Assembly (NCBI RefSeq): GCF_004006535.1
Contig: NZ_RLIH01000001.1
Coordinates: 124,001 to 188,000 of the forward strand
Source of the DNA: Anaerosphaera multitolerans
Lineage (GTDB): Bacteria > Bacillota > Clostridia > Tissierellales > Peptoniphilaceae
Reading direction: 5' to 3'
Length of the DNA stretch: 64,000 nucleotides
Within the stretch, counting starts at the first letter, position 1. Every line of letters starts with the position of its first letter. The notes below the pieces were generated by a model. That model had not been told where the DNA came from, did not search any database, and saw nothing but the letters and a program-made list of their open reading frames with translations. The position numbers and the translations under genes were made by a program. Below are positions 37,684 to 46,908 of the stretch, piece by piece.

Positions 37684-40506
37684 ATGGAATTATATAATGA
37701 TCTAACAAAAAACACAGATTTATATTTGAAGACATTGGCAATGGATATCAAGCGACAACAAGGCATATATTATACTGATTTAGAGCTCACTGACATAATT
37801 ATGGAGAAGGTGTTAGAAAAGATATCTGCTGAGGAAATAAATGAAGTTAATTTTTTAGAACCATGCGTAGGTAGTGGAAATTTTGTAATTAGCTATATAA
37901 AAAATGCTGCCTTAAAATTTAAGTTAACTTCTAATGAAATAAGAAAATTAATAAAAAATATTTATGTATGTGATAGTGATAAATCTGCAATAGATCTTTT
38001 CATAAGAAATTTAAAATATTTTATAAAAAAAGAGTATCAGATCGACTTAACAAATGATAATCTTCCTAACATAGGTGGAAGTTTGATATATAATTTGCAA
38101 TTAAGAGAAGATAATTATATAGGGATAGATAAATATTTTGGAGATATAAAATTTGATGTTATTGTTACCAATCCTCCTTATAAAGGATTGCGTGCTGAGA
38201 GAAGACATTATAAAACAGATGATGAATATTTTAATGGAAGAAATTATTATAACAAGGTAAAAGAAAAGTCGAAACATTTACATCCGTTATCTGGAGCTTT
38301 AAATGCTAATATATATAGATATTTTGTTGAAGAAATCTATACAAAATATAGTAAACCAGATTCAATTATATCAATATTAGTACCAAGCAGTATCCTAACG
38401 GATAAATCTTGTTATGATTTAAGAAATAAAATTATTGATTTTAATATTACTGATATTATACAAATACCAGAGAATAATAAGTATATAGATGCTAGCCAGG
38501 CAATGACAAATATAATAACCGATAGAAATCATATAAACAGTAGTGTAAGTATAGAAAAATTAAATAATGGTAGAATCGAAAATTATTTAGTACCAAAGAA
38601 GAATATTGTGGATGAAGCCCATAATAATTCTATATTAATTATGAGCAATGAAGATTATGAATTATTAAATAAATTAAAGTCCATCCCAAAAGTTAAAGAT
38701 CATAAATTCATAGTAAATATGAGAGGCGAATTAGATATTACCAACAATAAAGACGCCATAACATCTAAAAAAACAGAGTATCCGCTAATTAGAGGTAGAG
38801 ATATTGATAGATATTGCGAAGTAAAATATGAAAAAATAAAGGATTATGCTACTAGAGAGTTTGTTAATAATTCTTCTAAACAAAGATATGTAATTAAAAA
38901 TAGGTTAGCGTGTCAGCAGATAGTCAATATGAATAAAAAGACAAGAATCGGTTTTACGCTCATTAAAGAAAATACGGTTTTGGCGAATTCTTGTAATTTT
39001 ATCTTTATTGAAGATAATGATTATGGAATAGATGAATATTATGCATTAGCAATTTTAAATTCCAAGTATTGCGACTGGTATTTTAAAATATTTAGTAGCA
39101 ATAATCATGTAAACAACTATGAAATAGATTTATTACCATTTCCTATAGGAAATAGTGTTCAAATTCAGGAAGTTTCAAGTTTAGCTAAAGAACAAGTATT
39201 GGAATATTCAAATTTAAGAGATAATCAGATAAATAAAATAGTTACGGAAATTATCGATAACTTCTTTGGAGTTGAAAATAAAATAAATTTAAACTCAACG
39301 CAGATTGATGAATTAGCAAATAAAGGCTTGAAAGAAAAAAACAAAATTTTATCAACAAAAGGAATTTTAAACGATAAACAATACACTTTGAGTGAGTTAG
39401 ATTTAGAAATTATAAAATCAGTTCCACAAGGAGGAAATTGGAAGAATATTCCAGATAAAACAATTGAAAAATCTAAGCGACTTATGAAAATTAGAGAAAC
39501 AGGTGGTAGAACTACACTTTATGGTAGAATAGACTATACAAATCCAAGTTATACAATAACCACATATTTTAATAGACCTGGAAATGGATGTTATATTCAC
39601 CCAACACAAGATAGAGTATTGACAACTAGAGAAGGTGCAAGAATACAATGTTTCCCTGACGATTATTATTTTTATGGAAATCAAAGAGATATATTGAATC
39701 AGATAGGAAATGCAGTTCCACCTTTAATGGGTTATTTAATTGCAAAGAAAATTAAAGAAAATTTAAATGTAAAAAAATCTTTAGATTTATTTTCTGGAGC
39801 TGGAGGATTATTGTATGGATTTAAAATGGCTGGGGTAGAACATGTACTAGCTAATGATATAGATAGAAGTGCTTGTGTAACTTTAAAAATTAATAATCCA
39901 GAGGTAAATGTACTTTGTGACGATGTTACAAACGACTATACAAAAGAAATAATAATAGATACGGCTATCAAAAATAATGTTGATATTATTTGTGGAGGAC
40001 CACCGTGCCAGGGGTTTTCTTTAGCAGGATTCAGAAAAAGTGATGATCCAAGAAATAAATTAGTTTTAGATTTTGCTGACATAATTAAAAGTGTTGAACC
40101 TAAAGTGTTTGTTTTTGAAAATGTTGTTGGTTTATTAAGTTATAATAAAGGAGAAACATTCAATGAAATAAAAAAAATGTTTCTCACATTAGGTTATAAA
40201 CTACATGCGGAAACGTTAGATTTTAGTGATTATGGGGTGCCTCAACGTAGAAGAAGGGTCATCATTATTGGTGTTAGAAATAACATAAACATAGAACCTT
40301 CAAAACTTTTTCCTGATAAGATAACTAAAAATAAAAAAATTAGTGTAATGGAAACAATTGGTGATTTAGATATAAATATCAATTCTAGTAATATGAATTC
40401 AAAATTTATTAGTCTTATGAAGAACAAAATATCATATGATCATTACATTGATTCTATTAAAGAAAATTGCGAGAATGAAATAGGAGAACAATTGAGTATC
40501 TTCTAA
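37684..40506 (+). CDS. Bifunctional restriction-modification methyltransferase: m6A domain fused to a circularly permuted m5C domain
   Basis: This 940-residue protein carries two methylases. Residues 1 to about 500 are a gamma-class N6-adenine methylase with motif I EPCVGSGNF (59-67), motif IV NPPY (163-166) and a following target-recognition region. From about 570 comes an m5C methylase in permuted order: the motif IX-X region first (YTITTYF, QIGNAVPP at 673), then motif I LDLFSGAGG (700), motif IV GGPPCQGF with nucleophile C775, motif VI FENVVG (811) and motif VIII YGVPQRRRR (850). Paired adenine and cytosine methylation fits Alw26I/Eco31I/Esp3I-type IIS systems, whose sites are asymmetric. 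The convergent endonuclease gene fits the same family. Confidence 0.88.
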   Translation: MELYNDLTKNTDLYLKTLAMDIKRQQGIYYTDLELTDIIMEKVLEKISAEEINEVNFLEPCVGSGNFVISYIKNAALKFKLTSNEIRKLIKNIYVCDSDKSAIDLFIRNLKYFIKKEYQIDLTNDNLPNIGGSLIYNLQLREDNYIGIDKYFGDIKFDVIVTNPPYKGLRAERRHYKTDDEYFNGRNYYNKVKEKSKHLHPLSGALNANIYRYFVEEIYTKYSKPDSIISILVPSSILTDKSCYDLRNKIIDFNITDIIQIPENNKYIDASQAMTNIITDRNHINSSVSIEKLNNGRIENYLVPKKNIVDEAHNNSILIMSNEDYELLNKLKSIPKVKDHKFIVNMRGELDITNNKDAITSKKTEYPLIRGRDIDRYCEVKYEKIKDYATREFVNNSSKQRYVIKNRLACQQIVNMNKKTRIGFTLIKENTVLANSCNFIFIEDNDYGIDEYYALAILNSKYCDWYFKIFSSNNHVNNYEIDLLPFPIGNSVQIQEVSSLAKEQVLEYSNLRDNQINKIVTEIIDNFFGVENKINLNSTQIDELANKGLKEKNKILSTKGILNDKQYTLSELDLEIIKSVPQGGNWKNIPDKTIEKSKRLMKIRETGGRTTLYGRIDYTNPSYTITTYFNRPGNGCYIHPTQDRVLTTREGARIQCFPDDYYFYGNQRDILNQIGNAVPPLMGYLIAKKIKENLNVKKSLDLFSGAGGLLYGFKMAGVEHVLANDIDRSACVTLKINNPEVNVLCDDVTNDYTKEIIIDTAIKNNVDIICGGPPCQGFSLAGFRKSDDPRNKLVLDFADIIKSVEPKVFVFENVVGLLSYNKGETFNEIKKMFLTLGYKLHAETLDFSDYGVPQRRRRVIIIGVRNNINIEPSKLFPDKITKNKKISVMETIGDLDININSSNMNSKFISLMKNKISYDHYIDSIKENCENEIGEQLSIF

Positions 40507-40513
40507 AAGAAGC

Positions 40514-41893
40514 CTAAGCTTCTTTTAGAAGATTATCTTGCATATCAGAAACAATTTCATAAAAATGATTAACTATAGATTTGTTAGGAGCACAATTATT
40601 AATTTCATATACAAGACTATCAATATTTTTAGTAATATCTGTATTAAAGCTAGATTTTATATTTCTATTTTCTTTTTCGGCAAAGTCTATGACAGATTCA
40701 AATGAAATTCTTATGAATCGAGAATATTCTTTTTTTGTTGCATCGGAAATATTGCGAAAAGTTTTATTTATAATATTTCCAAATTCATCAAATTTGTAAT
40801 CATATTTAAAATATTCTTGCTTAGGTTTCAGAAAATTTTCTTCCAAAAACTTCTTACCTAATTCGCCAGTTTCAGTAATGATAATATAAAGTAATGACAT
40901 GTAGTTATTTATGTTTATCTTCATAAGGTTTCTATAGTATTCTAGATTTATATCATTATCAATTAGAAAATCTGCTTTAAGAGCCTTCCATATTTTTTCG
41001 GAAAACCAAGAAACAGGTAGCAAATTATATCTAGATTCAAGCTCTATCAATTTCTTTATATCACTTTGTTCAAGGCGATCTCTTTTACTTGAATTGTCTC
41101 CCGAGCTCATCGGTTGCATAAATCTAGGGTCATGAATGAATCCTAATGATATAGGACCTATATGATCTGCTGAAAGTCCAATAAAGTATTTACTTTTCAT
41201 AAATTTATTTGCTGCGTGGATATTTCCGTCACTCCAGTTTTCATAAGCTCGTCTATCTTTTGAGTAAGTCTTCATATTATCAGGATTACGACCTTTATCA
41301 AATTCTTGTCTGCAACATCTGTTGTAGGAATGAAATCCGTCATAACGATCAGGGAAATTAGACATTGCTCCAGGTCCTAAGCTCTTTTTCTCTCCATTTC
41401 TGCATGCTTCTATAACTGATTTGATGTAAATTGTTAGGTCATTGAAATTTCCTTCTAGTTTTATAGACTTATTTAAAATTTTAATTATTTCAAGATCTGA
41501 CTTTCCTTCTTCCTTAAAATGATTTGAAACATCATAAATATCATCAAACACATTGGGTTCATAATCGTAATTTTTAGAAAGAAATTTTTGAAAAGATTTA
41601 TTAGGATAAATATAATCTAATGACATACTTTCTCCGCAAATTTGACATACTTTTTCTTTGGTTGGATGAACCATAAACATTACTTTTCTGTAGAAGCTAT
41701 TGTCATTTTTCGAAATGCCAAATTTTTCAGCTTTATTTAATGCCCATTCTATTCTTTTTTTACCAATTTTAGATTGCTTAGTTGCTACCCAAACAATAGA
41801 GCCATCTTTTTTTCTTACATATGGCAATCCCTTATAAGCTTCATTATTAACAATGAAATTTTTATACTCTTCAAATTTAGGATGATTATTCAT
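40514..41893 (-). CDS. Type IIS-like HNH restriction endonuclease (Alw26I/Eco31I/Esp3I family)
   Basis: This probable endonuclease of 459 residues has a zinc-type CQICGE near the N-terminus and an HNH-like core SADHIGPISLGFIHDP followed by SSGDNSSKRDRL, which resembles the Eco31I active-site region (Asp-His about 243-244, Asn about 267). ATG at 41893 is chosen because GGAGG lies 9 nt upstream; ATG at 41899 is too close to it. It converges on the bifunctional methylase gene with 7 bp between stop codons. Together they form a complete restriction-modification pair. A TATAAT box lies upstream of its ribosome site. Confidence 0.82.
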   Translation of the reverse strand: MNNHPKFEEYKNFIVNNEAYKGLPYVRKKDGSIVWVATKQSKIGKKRIEWALNKAEKFGISKNDNSFYRKVMFMVHPTKEKVCQICGESMSLDYIYPNKSFQKFLSKNYDYEPNVFDDIYDVSNHFKEEGKSDLEIIKILNKSIKLEGNFNDLTIYIKSVIEACRNGEKKSLGPGAMSNFPDRYDGFHSYNRCCRQEFDKGRNPDNMKTYSKDRRAYENWSDGNIHAANKFMKSKYFIGLSADHIGPISLGFIHDPRFMQPMSSGDNSSKRDRLEQSDIKKLIELESRYNLLPVSWFSEKIWKALKADFLIDNDINLEYYRNLMKININNYMSLLYIIITETGELGKKFLEENFLKPKQEYFKYDYKFDEFGNIINKTFRNISDATKKEYSRFIRISFESVIDFAEKENRNIKSSFNTDITKNIDSLVYEINNCAPNKSIVNHFYEIVSDMQDNLLKEA

Positions 41894-42039
41894 ATACATA
41901 TACCTCCAATTTATTATTATAACAAAATACTTGAAATATTGCAGCTCGTTTAAAATAACTATTGACAATCATCCGATTATGTGATTTTAAAATTGTTTTA
42001 TTATATAATAGAATATGTAGAAAGACGTAGGTGATATAC

Positions 42040-42816
42040 ATGGAAGATAAAAAAATAGAATTTAGTAAAATAATATATTTTGATGAGGATTCAGCAACTG
42101 ATTTGATATATATGAGTAATCAGGGAGCTTTGCGTGAAGAGATAATCAAAGAAGATCATGATAAAAGTGATGGTAAAGTTTCTGTTGAGGCTGGTATAGC
42201 TACAACTGGAATTCTAAAATCGATTTTGGGTGGAAAGTTTAGCTTAAATGCCAATGGTTCAGTTGGTGCTAGTAGAGAAAATCTATTGAACAAAGTGATA
42301 AATAACACAGTTTTAACTGATTATCTAAAATTAGGCTTAGATGATCTTAGGATCAAAATTTTTAATAATGCTAAAGTATATCCGTATGAAAATTCACTTT
42401 CTTATATCAAATTATTGGCTCCATATATGATAATGACAGAAGGTAAAATTGATTTAGGTGAATTCAATGTAAATATTGCCATGATAGATACAGCATTGAA
42501 ACAAAGTAAAGGGTATTATGAAATGGTATTGAAACAAGAAGATAAAAGCGTTTTGAGATTCAATTTAAACGCATTTAGAAATTCATATTCACTACCAGAT
42601 TTAGTAAAAATGGATTTAACTTATCATGCGGTTGAGGTTGGTAAAATTAAGTTGGAAAATCTTGATGTAGAAAAAGAATTTAGTTTCGGTGGAAATACAC
42701 AGGTTCCAGATGCTTATGAAAAAGCTTTAGAAGATAGTGGCATTATGAGAGATAATTTAAAAGAAGACTTAGTAAAAGTTTATGATGTAATTTTGGCTGG
42801 TGTAAAGAATGATTAA
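42040..42816 (+). CDS. DUF6414-like protein, partner of the AAA+ ATPase
   Basis: This 258-residue protein opens with IEFSKIIYFDEDSATDLIYM, a pattern I associate with DUF6414 (from memory, unverified). A glycine/alanine-rich segment (VSVEAGIATTG, LNANGSVGAS) follows, then mixed alpha/beta sequence with no catalytic motif I can see. ATG at 42040 is chosen behind AGGTGAT. It overlaps the next ATPase gene by 8 bp, so the two are co-translated. Its place in a defence island beside a restriction system suggests a two-gene defence module, possibly with this protein as sensor or adaptor. Confidence 0.7.
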   Translation: MEDKKIEFSKIIYFDEDSATDLIYMSNQGALREEIIKEDHDKSDGKVSVEAGIATTGILKSILGGKFSLNANGSVGASRENLLNKVINNTVLTDYLKLGLDDLRIKIFNNAKVYPYENSLSYIKLLAPYMIMTEGKIDLGEFNVNIAMIDTALKQSKGYYEMVLKQEDKSVLRFNLNAFRNSYSLPDLVKMDLTYHAVEVGKIKLENLDVEKEFSFGGNTQVPDAYEKALEDSGIMRDNLKEDLVKVYDVILAGVKND

Positions 42817-43915
42817 AATATTTTATGGACCAGAAAGTGCTTTTAACAAAAGATTGCCAGAAAGAATTAGACCAAGAACCCTAACTCAACTTGTTAATGA
42901 ATCTGATATGAACGCTAGGGGGCTGTATTTTAATCAAGAAGGAACGCGACAAAAACCAAAACGTACAAGAGTTTCTAATCTAGTTGCAAGAACGCATGAG
43001 TACGCAAGACTAAGTAATTCAGGTTTAAACGGATTCCTTTCAATTTTGAGTGAATATGATATAGAGAATATGTATTTTCAGAATCCACCGACACTAATAG
43101 TAAATCAATTGAAAGATGAATATGGCGATAATCTAAAAATTGAAGAACATAGTTACAATAAAGTAGACATAAAAAAAGTTAAAAAGTTTTGTGATGAGTA
43201 TGATAGCTTAATTCTTGGACAACAAAAAGTTTCTTTAAAAATAACTAATAGTTTATATAGGATAGCTCAAGGATATAATAACGATAAACCATTGGTTTTA
43301 TTGTTTTACGGACCATCAGGTGTCGGTAAGACTGAAACAGCAAAGTTTATAGCAAGTATTTTGGAAGAGAATCTATTTAGAAAGCAATTTTCTATGTATC
43401 AGAGCGGAGAATTTGGTAATTATGTTTTTGGAGGGAATCATACAGAATCTAGTTTAGCGAGAGATTTATTAGATAGAGAAAGCAATGTTATACTTTTCGA
43501 TGAATTTGATAAACCCAATCAAATATTTTATAGTGCTTTTTATCAAATGTTTGATGAAGGTATTTTTGAAGATAAGAATTACAAGGTAAATTTAAAAAAT
43601 AGTATAATTATTTGCACCTCTAATTTTTTAGATACAAAAGATATTATTAGTTCATTAGGTGAACCTATATATAGTAGAATAGATGACACTATTCAATTTA
43701 ATCCTCTCGATATTGAAACAATAAATAAGTTGATTAGACTGAGTTTTGAAAAAAATTATTCGATATTAAGTGAAGAGGATAAGAAGTTAATAAAACCAGA
43801 ACAGACCTTAAAAGGTTTACTTGAATTAGGTTCTGGAGTATCAAATGCGAGAATAGTTGATAAGTTCGTCAAAGAATATATATTCACTAGAATAGTTATA
43901 AATCGTTTTAAATGA
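42809..43915 (+). CDS. AAA+ ATPase of ClpA/ClpB (D2) type
   Basis: This 368-residue protein has an N-terminal region of about 130 residues without known domains, then an AAA+ module: Walker A GPSGVGKTETAKF (168-180), Walker B VILFDEFDK (D231-E232), sensor-1 IIICTSN, and a C-terminal small helical domain. The module resembles the second ring of ClpB-type unfoldases, but the protein lacks the Clp N-domain and first AAA ring. It is translationally coupled to the DUF6414-like gene and converges on mobA. An ATP-driven remodelling role in defence is inference. Confidence 0.82.
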   Translation: MIKIFYGPESAFNKRLPERIRPRTLTQLVNESDMNARGLYFNQEGTRQKPKRTRVSNLVARTHEYARLSNSGLNGFLSILSEYDIENMYFQNPPTLIVNQLKDEYGDNLKIEEHSYNKVDIKKVKKFCDEYDSLILGQQKVSLKITNSLYRIAQGYNNDKPLVLLFYGPSGVGKTETAKFIASILEENLFRKQFSMYQSGEFGNYVFGGNHTESSLARDLLDRESNVILFDEFDKPNQIFYSAFYQMFDEGIFEDKNYKVNLKNSIIICTSNFLDTKDIISSLGEPIYSRIDDTIQFNPLDIETINKLIRLSFEKNYSILSEEDKKLIKPEQTLKGLLELGSGVSNARIVDKFVKEYIFTRIVINRFK

Positions 43916-43933
43916 AAGAGAAGTAGAGAAGAT

Positions 43934-45265
43934 TTACCTCTCCACCTCCTTTCCATAATAATTTTCATAGTTTTTCCTATACTGAATAAGGTCAGAAAAT
44001 TGTTCTTTATTTAAAGAATACCCTTGCATAAGGGTGTTCTTTTTTTCTTGCAATTTATCGAGCTTGGATAGTATTTCTTTTGTATTTGGTAGCTTATTAT
44101 AATTTTCTAAGATTTCTTTAGCGGCTATTTTATAGACTGAAAGCTCACTATAATATTCTTCTGCAAATTGTTTGTCATCAGGATTTTTCTTATGGTATTT
44201 ATAGATTTCACGATACTTATTTATGGTATTTATATTCTCCATATCTTGGGATAAACTTTTCATTTCAGTTTCAATTTTCTTTATTTTATCTAACAAATCT
44301 TGTCTATCATCGGCAGATTTTTTGATTAGATCATCGAGTTGTGTAATTGAATTTATTCCTTGCTCTCTTAATTTAATTATTGAATCAGACATTGTTTTGA
44401 TATTGTGTTTTCTTGCCCAGACTTCGTAACCTTTAGAGGATTGAGCTTTTTTATTAGTAGATATATCAATGACGTTTCCTACACGTTTTTTAATAGGATT
44501 AGCTTTGTTTTTAATAGCTAAATCTATTCTTTCTTTGATTTTTTCTTCGGTATAATCTTCTCCGATAGTCTTAGCTCTTGTAAATCTTTGCTTATCTTTA
44601 TGACGAAAAGCAATGTGTTTACCAAACTTAATTTCATAATCCAGAGATTTCATATTTTCTAAAAACTCTTCCCACGATTTAGACTTATTAATCATTCTAT
44701 CTATATCAAATTGCAGTTTAGACTTCCAGGAATTTCCTTTTTTACTTTGGTCAAACTCATACCAAGATTTACCAGCAGTTTTATATTTTTTCTTGTAAGC
44801 TTCATAATATTCGTCAATGACTGAAAGCTTATTTTCTTTACATAATTCGTCACTTTGATACCTGATTTTATGATAAGTTTTTTTGTTAGATTGGTAGCAT
44901 TTACCAGTCTTGTAATTAACATTATTAAAGATTATATGGTTATGGATATGCCCTTTATCTATATGAGTTGCAAGAACAAATTCATAATCTTCTTTTAAAA
45001 TTTTCTTGCATAATTCCATTCCAATTTCGTGAGCTTTTATAGGATCAACCTCTCCTGGTAGAAAAGATTGAATTAAATGTCTAGCCAAAACTGTACCTTT
45101 AGTATCATTATCTTCTCGCGTTTTCATAAATTGAATGTGGGCAGTAGATGGATGACATTTGAATGAAGATACTAAGATTTTTTCATCAGTTTTTTCACTC
45201 TTAGTAATGTAGTCTATTGCTAAATTTAGAGTTGCTTTTATAGGATGTATCTTTGTGATTGCCAT
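43934..45265 (-). CDS. mobA: MobA-type relaxase (MOBP)
   Basis: This relaxase nicks oriT and pilots the single strand into the recipient. The 443-residue protein has a motif I tyrosine in LAIDYITKSEK (Y19), the motif III histidines in HIDKGHIHNHIIFNN (H101, H106, H108, H110), and a long C-terminal coiled-coil. ATG at 45265 is used, with GGTGAT 4 nt before it inside the end of mobC. It is transcribed opposite to the rest of the element. The short distance to the converging ATPase gene leaves no clear terminator. Confidence 0.92.
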   Translation of the reverse strand: MAITKIHPIKATLNLAIDYITKSEKTDEKILVSSFKCHPSTAHIQFMKTREDNDTKGTVLARHLIQSFLPGEVDPIKAHEIGMELCKKILKEDYEFVLATHIDKGHIHNHIIFNNVNYKTGKCYQSNKKTYHKIRYQSDELCKENKLSVIDEYYEAYKKKYKTAGKSWYEFDQSKKGNSWKSKLQFDIDRMINKSKSWEEFLENMKSLDYEIKFGKHIAFRHKDKQRFTRAKTIGEDYTEEKIKERIDLAIKNKANPIKKRVGNVIDISTNKKAQSSKGYEVWARKHNIKTMSDSIIKLREQGINSITQLDDLIKKSADDRQDLLDKIKKIETEMKSLSQDMENINTINKYREIYKYHKKNPDDKQFAEEYYSELSVYKIAAKEILENYNKLPNTKEILSKLDKLQEKKNTLMQGYSLNKEQFSDLIQYRKNYENYYGKEVER

Positions 45266-45266
45266 A

Positions 45267-45623
45267 TTAATCACCAGAACTTTCTTTTGATTTATTAAGA
45301 AGTAGGGAATGGATCTGCCATATTTCTCTTGATAATTTTTCTATCTGCTTATTCATAGACTCAATTTCATTTTTGTAAATAACACCAGTTGTATTAGTAG
45401 CTTTTGCAATCTGATTTATATTATTTGTTGCATTCGAAAGTAGCCATTGTAGGTTTCTAAATGGTTCTAAATCTACAACATAAATTTCTTTTTCTAATAC
45501 ACACTTTCTAAGAAAGTGGGACATAGTTTTACAATTTGCAAGTTTCATTTTCTTTTCAAAAATTTCTTTTTCTTCTTTGGTTAGTTTTATTTCTATTCTT
45601 TCATTTCTAAATCTATTTGCCAT
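45267..45623 (-). CDS. mobC: MobC-type relaxosome accessory protein
   Basis: This 118-residue protein has an N-terminal ribbon-helix-helix-like part (RIEIKLTKEEKEIFEKKMKL) and the MobC core (FRNLQWLLSNATNNINQIAKATN). MobC proteins bind oriT and help the relaxase melt it. It lies upstream of mobA, whose ribosome site is in its last codons. The inverted repeats just upstream (45657-45750) are the probable oriT. Confidence 0.9.
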   Translation of the reverse strand: MANRFRNERIEIKLTKEEKEIFEKKMKLANCKTMSHFLRKCVLEKEIYVVDLEPFRNLQWLLSNATNNINQIAKATNTTGVIYKNEIESMNKQIEKLSREIWQIHSLLLNKSKESSGD

Positions 45624-45639
45624 TTTATTCTCCTTTATA

Positions 45640-45760
45640 AAATATATTTCGGGGTCTTAGGGTTCTCCCTAACAAGGTAAAAATTAAAAAAATGGAGCAT
45701 TCCGTAAAGGGCTGCTCCATTAATTTTTTCGTAAGTGTCCGTACACTTACTGTGCTTGCT
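45640..45760 (-). other. oriT: Candidate oriT / mobC leader with three inverted repeats
   Basis: Upstream of mobC are three stem-loops: TTAGGG/CCCTAA (45657-45672), ATGGAGCA/TGCTCCAT (45692-45720), and GTAAGTGT/ACACTTAC (45731-45750). The middle one, read on the minus strand, is followed by seven T and would work as a terminator between the mobC promoter and mobC. The place and structure fit an oriT; the nick site is not determined. Confidence 0.6.
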
Positions 45761-45814
45761 ACTAAAATATAAACATGTAGAAAGCATCAAGCTGTATGCA
45801 ATTTTAATATGTTT

Positions 45815-45844
45815 ATTATATCATATTTTACTAGTATTTGACAG
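45815..45844 (-). promoter_or_regulatory. Candidate promoter of mobC-mobA
   Basis: On the minus strand CTGTCA (45844-45839) and TATAAT (45820-45815) are 18 bp apart, matching 4/6 and 6/6 of consensus. Transcripts would pass through the oriT-like hairpins before mobC. Confidence 0.55.
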
Positions 45845-45933
45845 AGTTAAATACCTTTGTAAGACAATCCTTTCTATCTCTTAATTAAAATATTAGCAGA
45901 ACAAATTTTAAAACAAATGAAAGGATGATAAAG

Positions 45934-46545
45934 ATGAAATATGGTTATGTAAGAGTATCAACTAAAGAACAAAATATAGATAGGCAGCTGACAGCTATTC
46001 TAAATAAGGGGATTGAGATGAATAAAATCTATATTGATAAAGCAAGCGGTAAAGACTTTAACCGTACGAAATATAAAAAACTAATGAAAAAATTAAAAGA
46101 AGGAGATGAACTTTATATAAAATCCATAGATAGACTTGGAAGAAATTATGATGAAATCATCAAAGAATGGAACACCATTACAAAAGAAAAAAATGCAGAT
46201 ATTGTAGTCCTAGACTTTCCACTACTTGACACCAGAACCAAGGTCAATGATTTAACAGGAAAATTCATATCAGATTTAGTCCTTCAAATATTATCTTACG
46301 TAGCTCAAGTAGAAAGAGAAAACACCCATCAAAGACAAATGGAAGGAATAAAAGAAGCTAAAAAGAGAGGGGTTAAATTTGGTAGGAGTAAAATAGAAAT
46401 TCCTAAAGAGTTCTATAATCTGGCTGAGAAATATATAAAAAACCAAACTAGTCTTAGAAAAGCCTCAAAAGAGCTAGGTGTGAGCCATACTACCTTTTCC
46501 AAATGGTTAAAAGAAGAAGGATATGAAAAAGAAAAAAAGAAATGA
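45934..46545 (+). CDS. Small serine recombinase (resolvase/invertase family)
   Basis: This 203-residue resolvase/invertase has the catalytic serine in YGYVRVSTKEQN (S9), the IKSIDRLGRNYDEI segment and a C-terminal HTH (SLRKASKELGVSHTTFSKWL). ATG at 45934 is preferred over 45925 because AAAGGA is then correctly spaced. It lies between the mob module and the pilus locus. It may have resolved or inserted the pilus cargo, or invert a local segment; no matching res sites were identified. Confidence 0.88.
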   Translation: MKYGYVRVSTKEQNIDRQLTAILNKGIEMNKIYIDKASGKDFNRTKYKKLMKKLKEGDELYIKSIDRLGRNYDEIIKEWNTITKEKNADIVVLDFPLLDTRTKVNDLTGKFISDLVLQILSYVAQVERENTHQRQMEGIKEAKKRGVKFGRSKIEIPKEFYNLAEKYIKNQTSLRKASKELGVSHTTFSKWLKEEGYEKEKKK

Positions 46546-46908
46546 AGAAATGTAAAAAAAAGTAGACTTTAATTTACGTATAAATCACACACTAATTAAA
46601 CATTAGTAATATTTAATAAACCAGTAAATTTTACATCTATATACACACAATTATTGTATCACAGTTTGTATTTTATTTCCTAATATTATTGACAGTTAAA
46701 GTAAAATCAAACCACAAAAATTATAGGAAGGAGGATTTAAAAAGGAATAAATAAAGAAAGATATATTATTAACTTTAGGTGTTTTTGATGTGGTTTTATA
46801 CCTTAGATATTAAATCAGTACAACTAATTAATGACAAGTAAATCTATACGACACCAGTGTTTTATTACACAAATAAGAAATTAAAAATTAAGTCATAAGG
46901 AGGAAAAC
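46546..46908 (+). promoter_or_regulatory. Long leader region of the pilus operon
   Basis: This 363-bp AT-rich gap has no gene. It contains TTGACA at 46689-46694 without a good -10 partner, and an orphan ribosome-site-like GGAAGGAGG near 46726. An imperfect inverted repeat (46709-46720 with 46782-46796) could fold a long hairpin in a transcript. It probably holds the pilus promoter and an untranslated leader. The pilin ribosome site AAGGAGG is at the right edge. Confidence 0.45.

Noticed and set aside
45838-45843. TTGACA as a plus-strand -35 for the resolvase gene
   Set aside because: No acceptable -10 hexamer at 16-18 bp.
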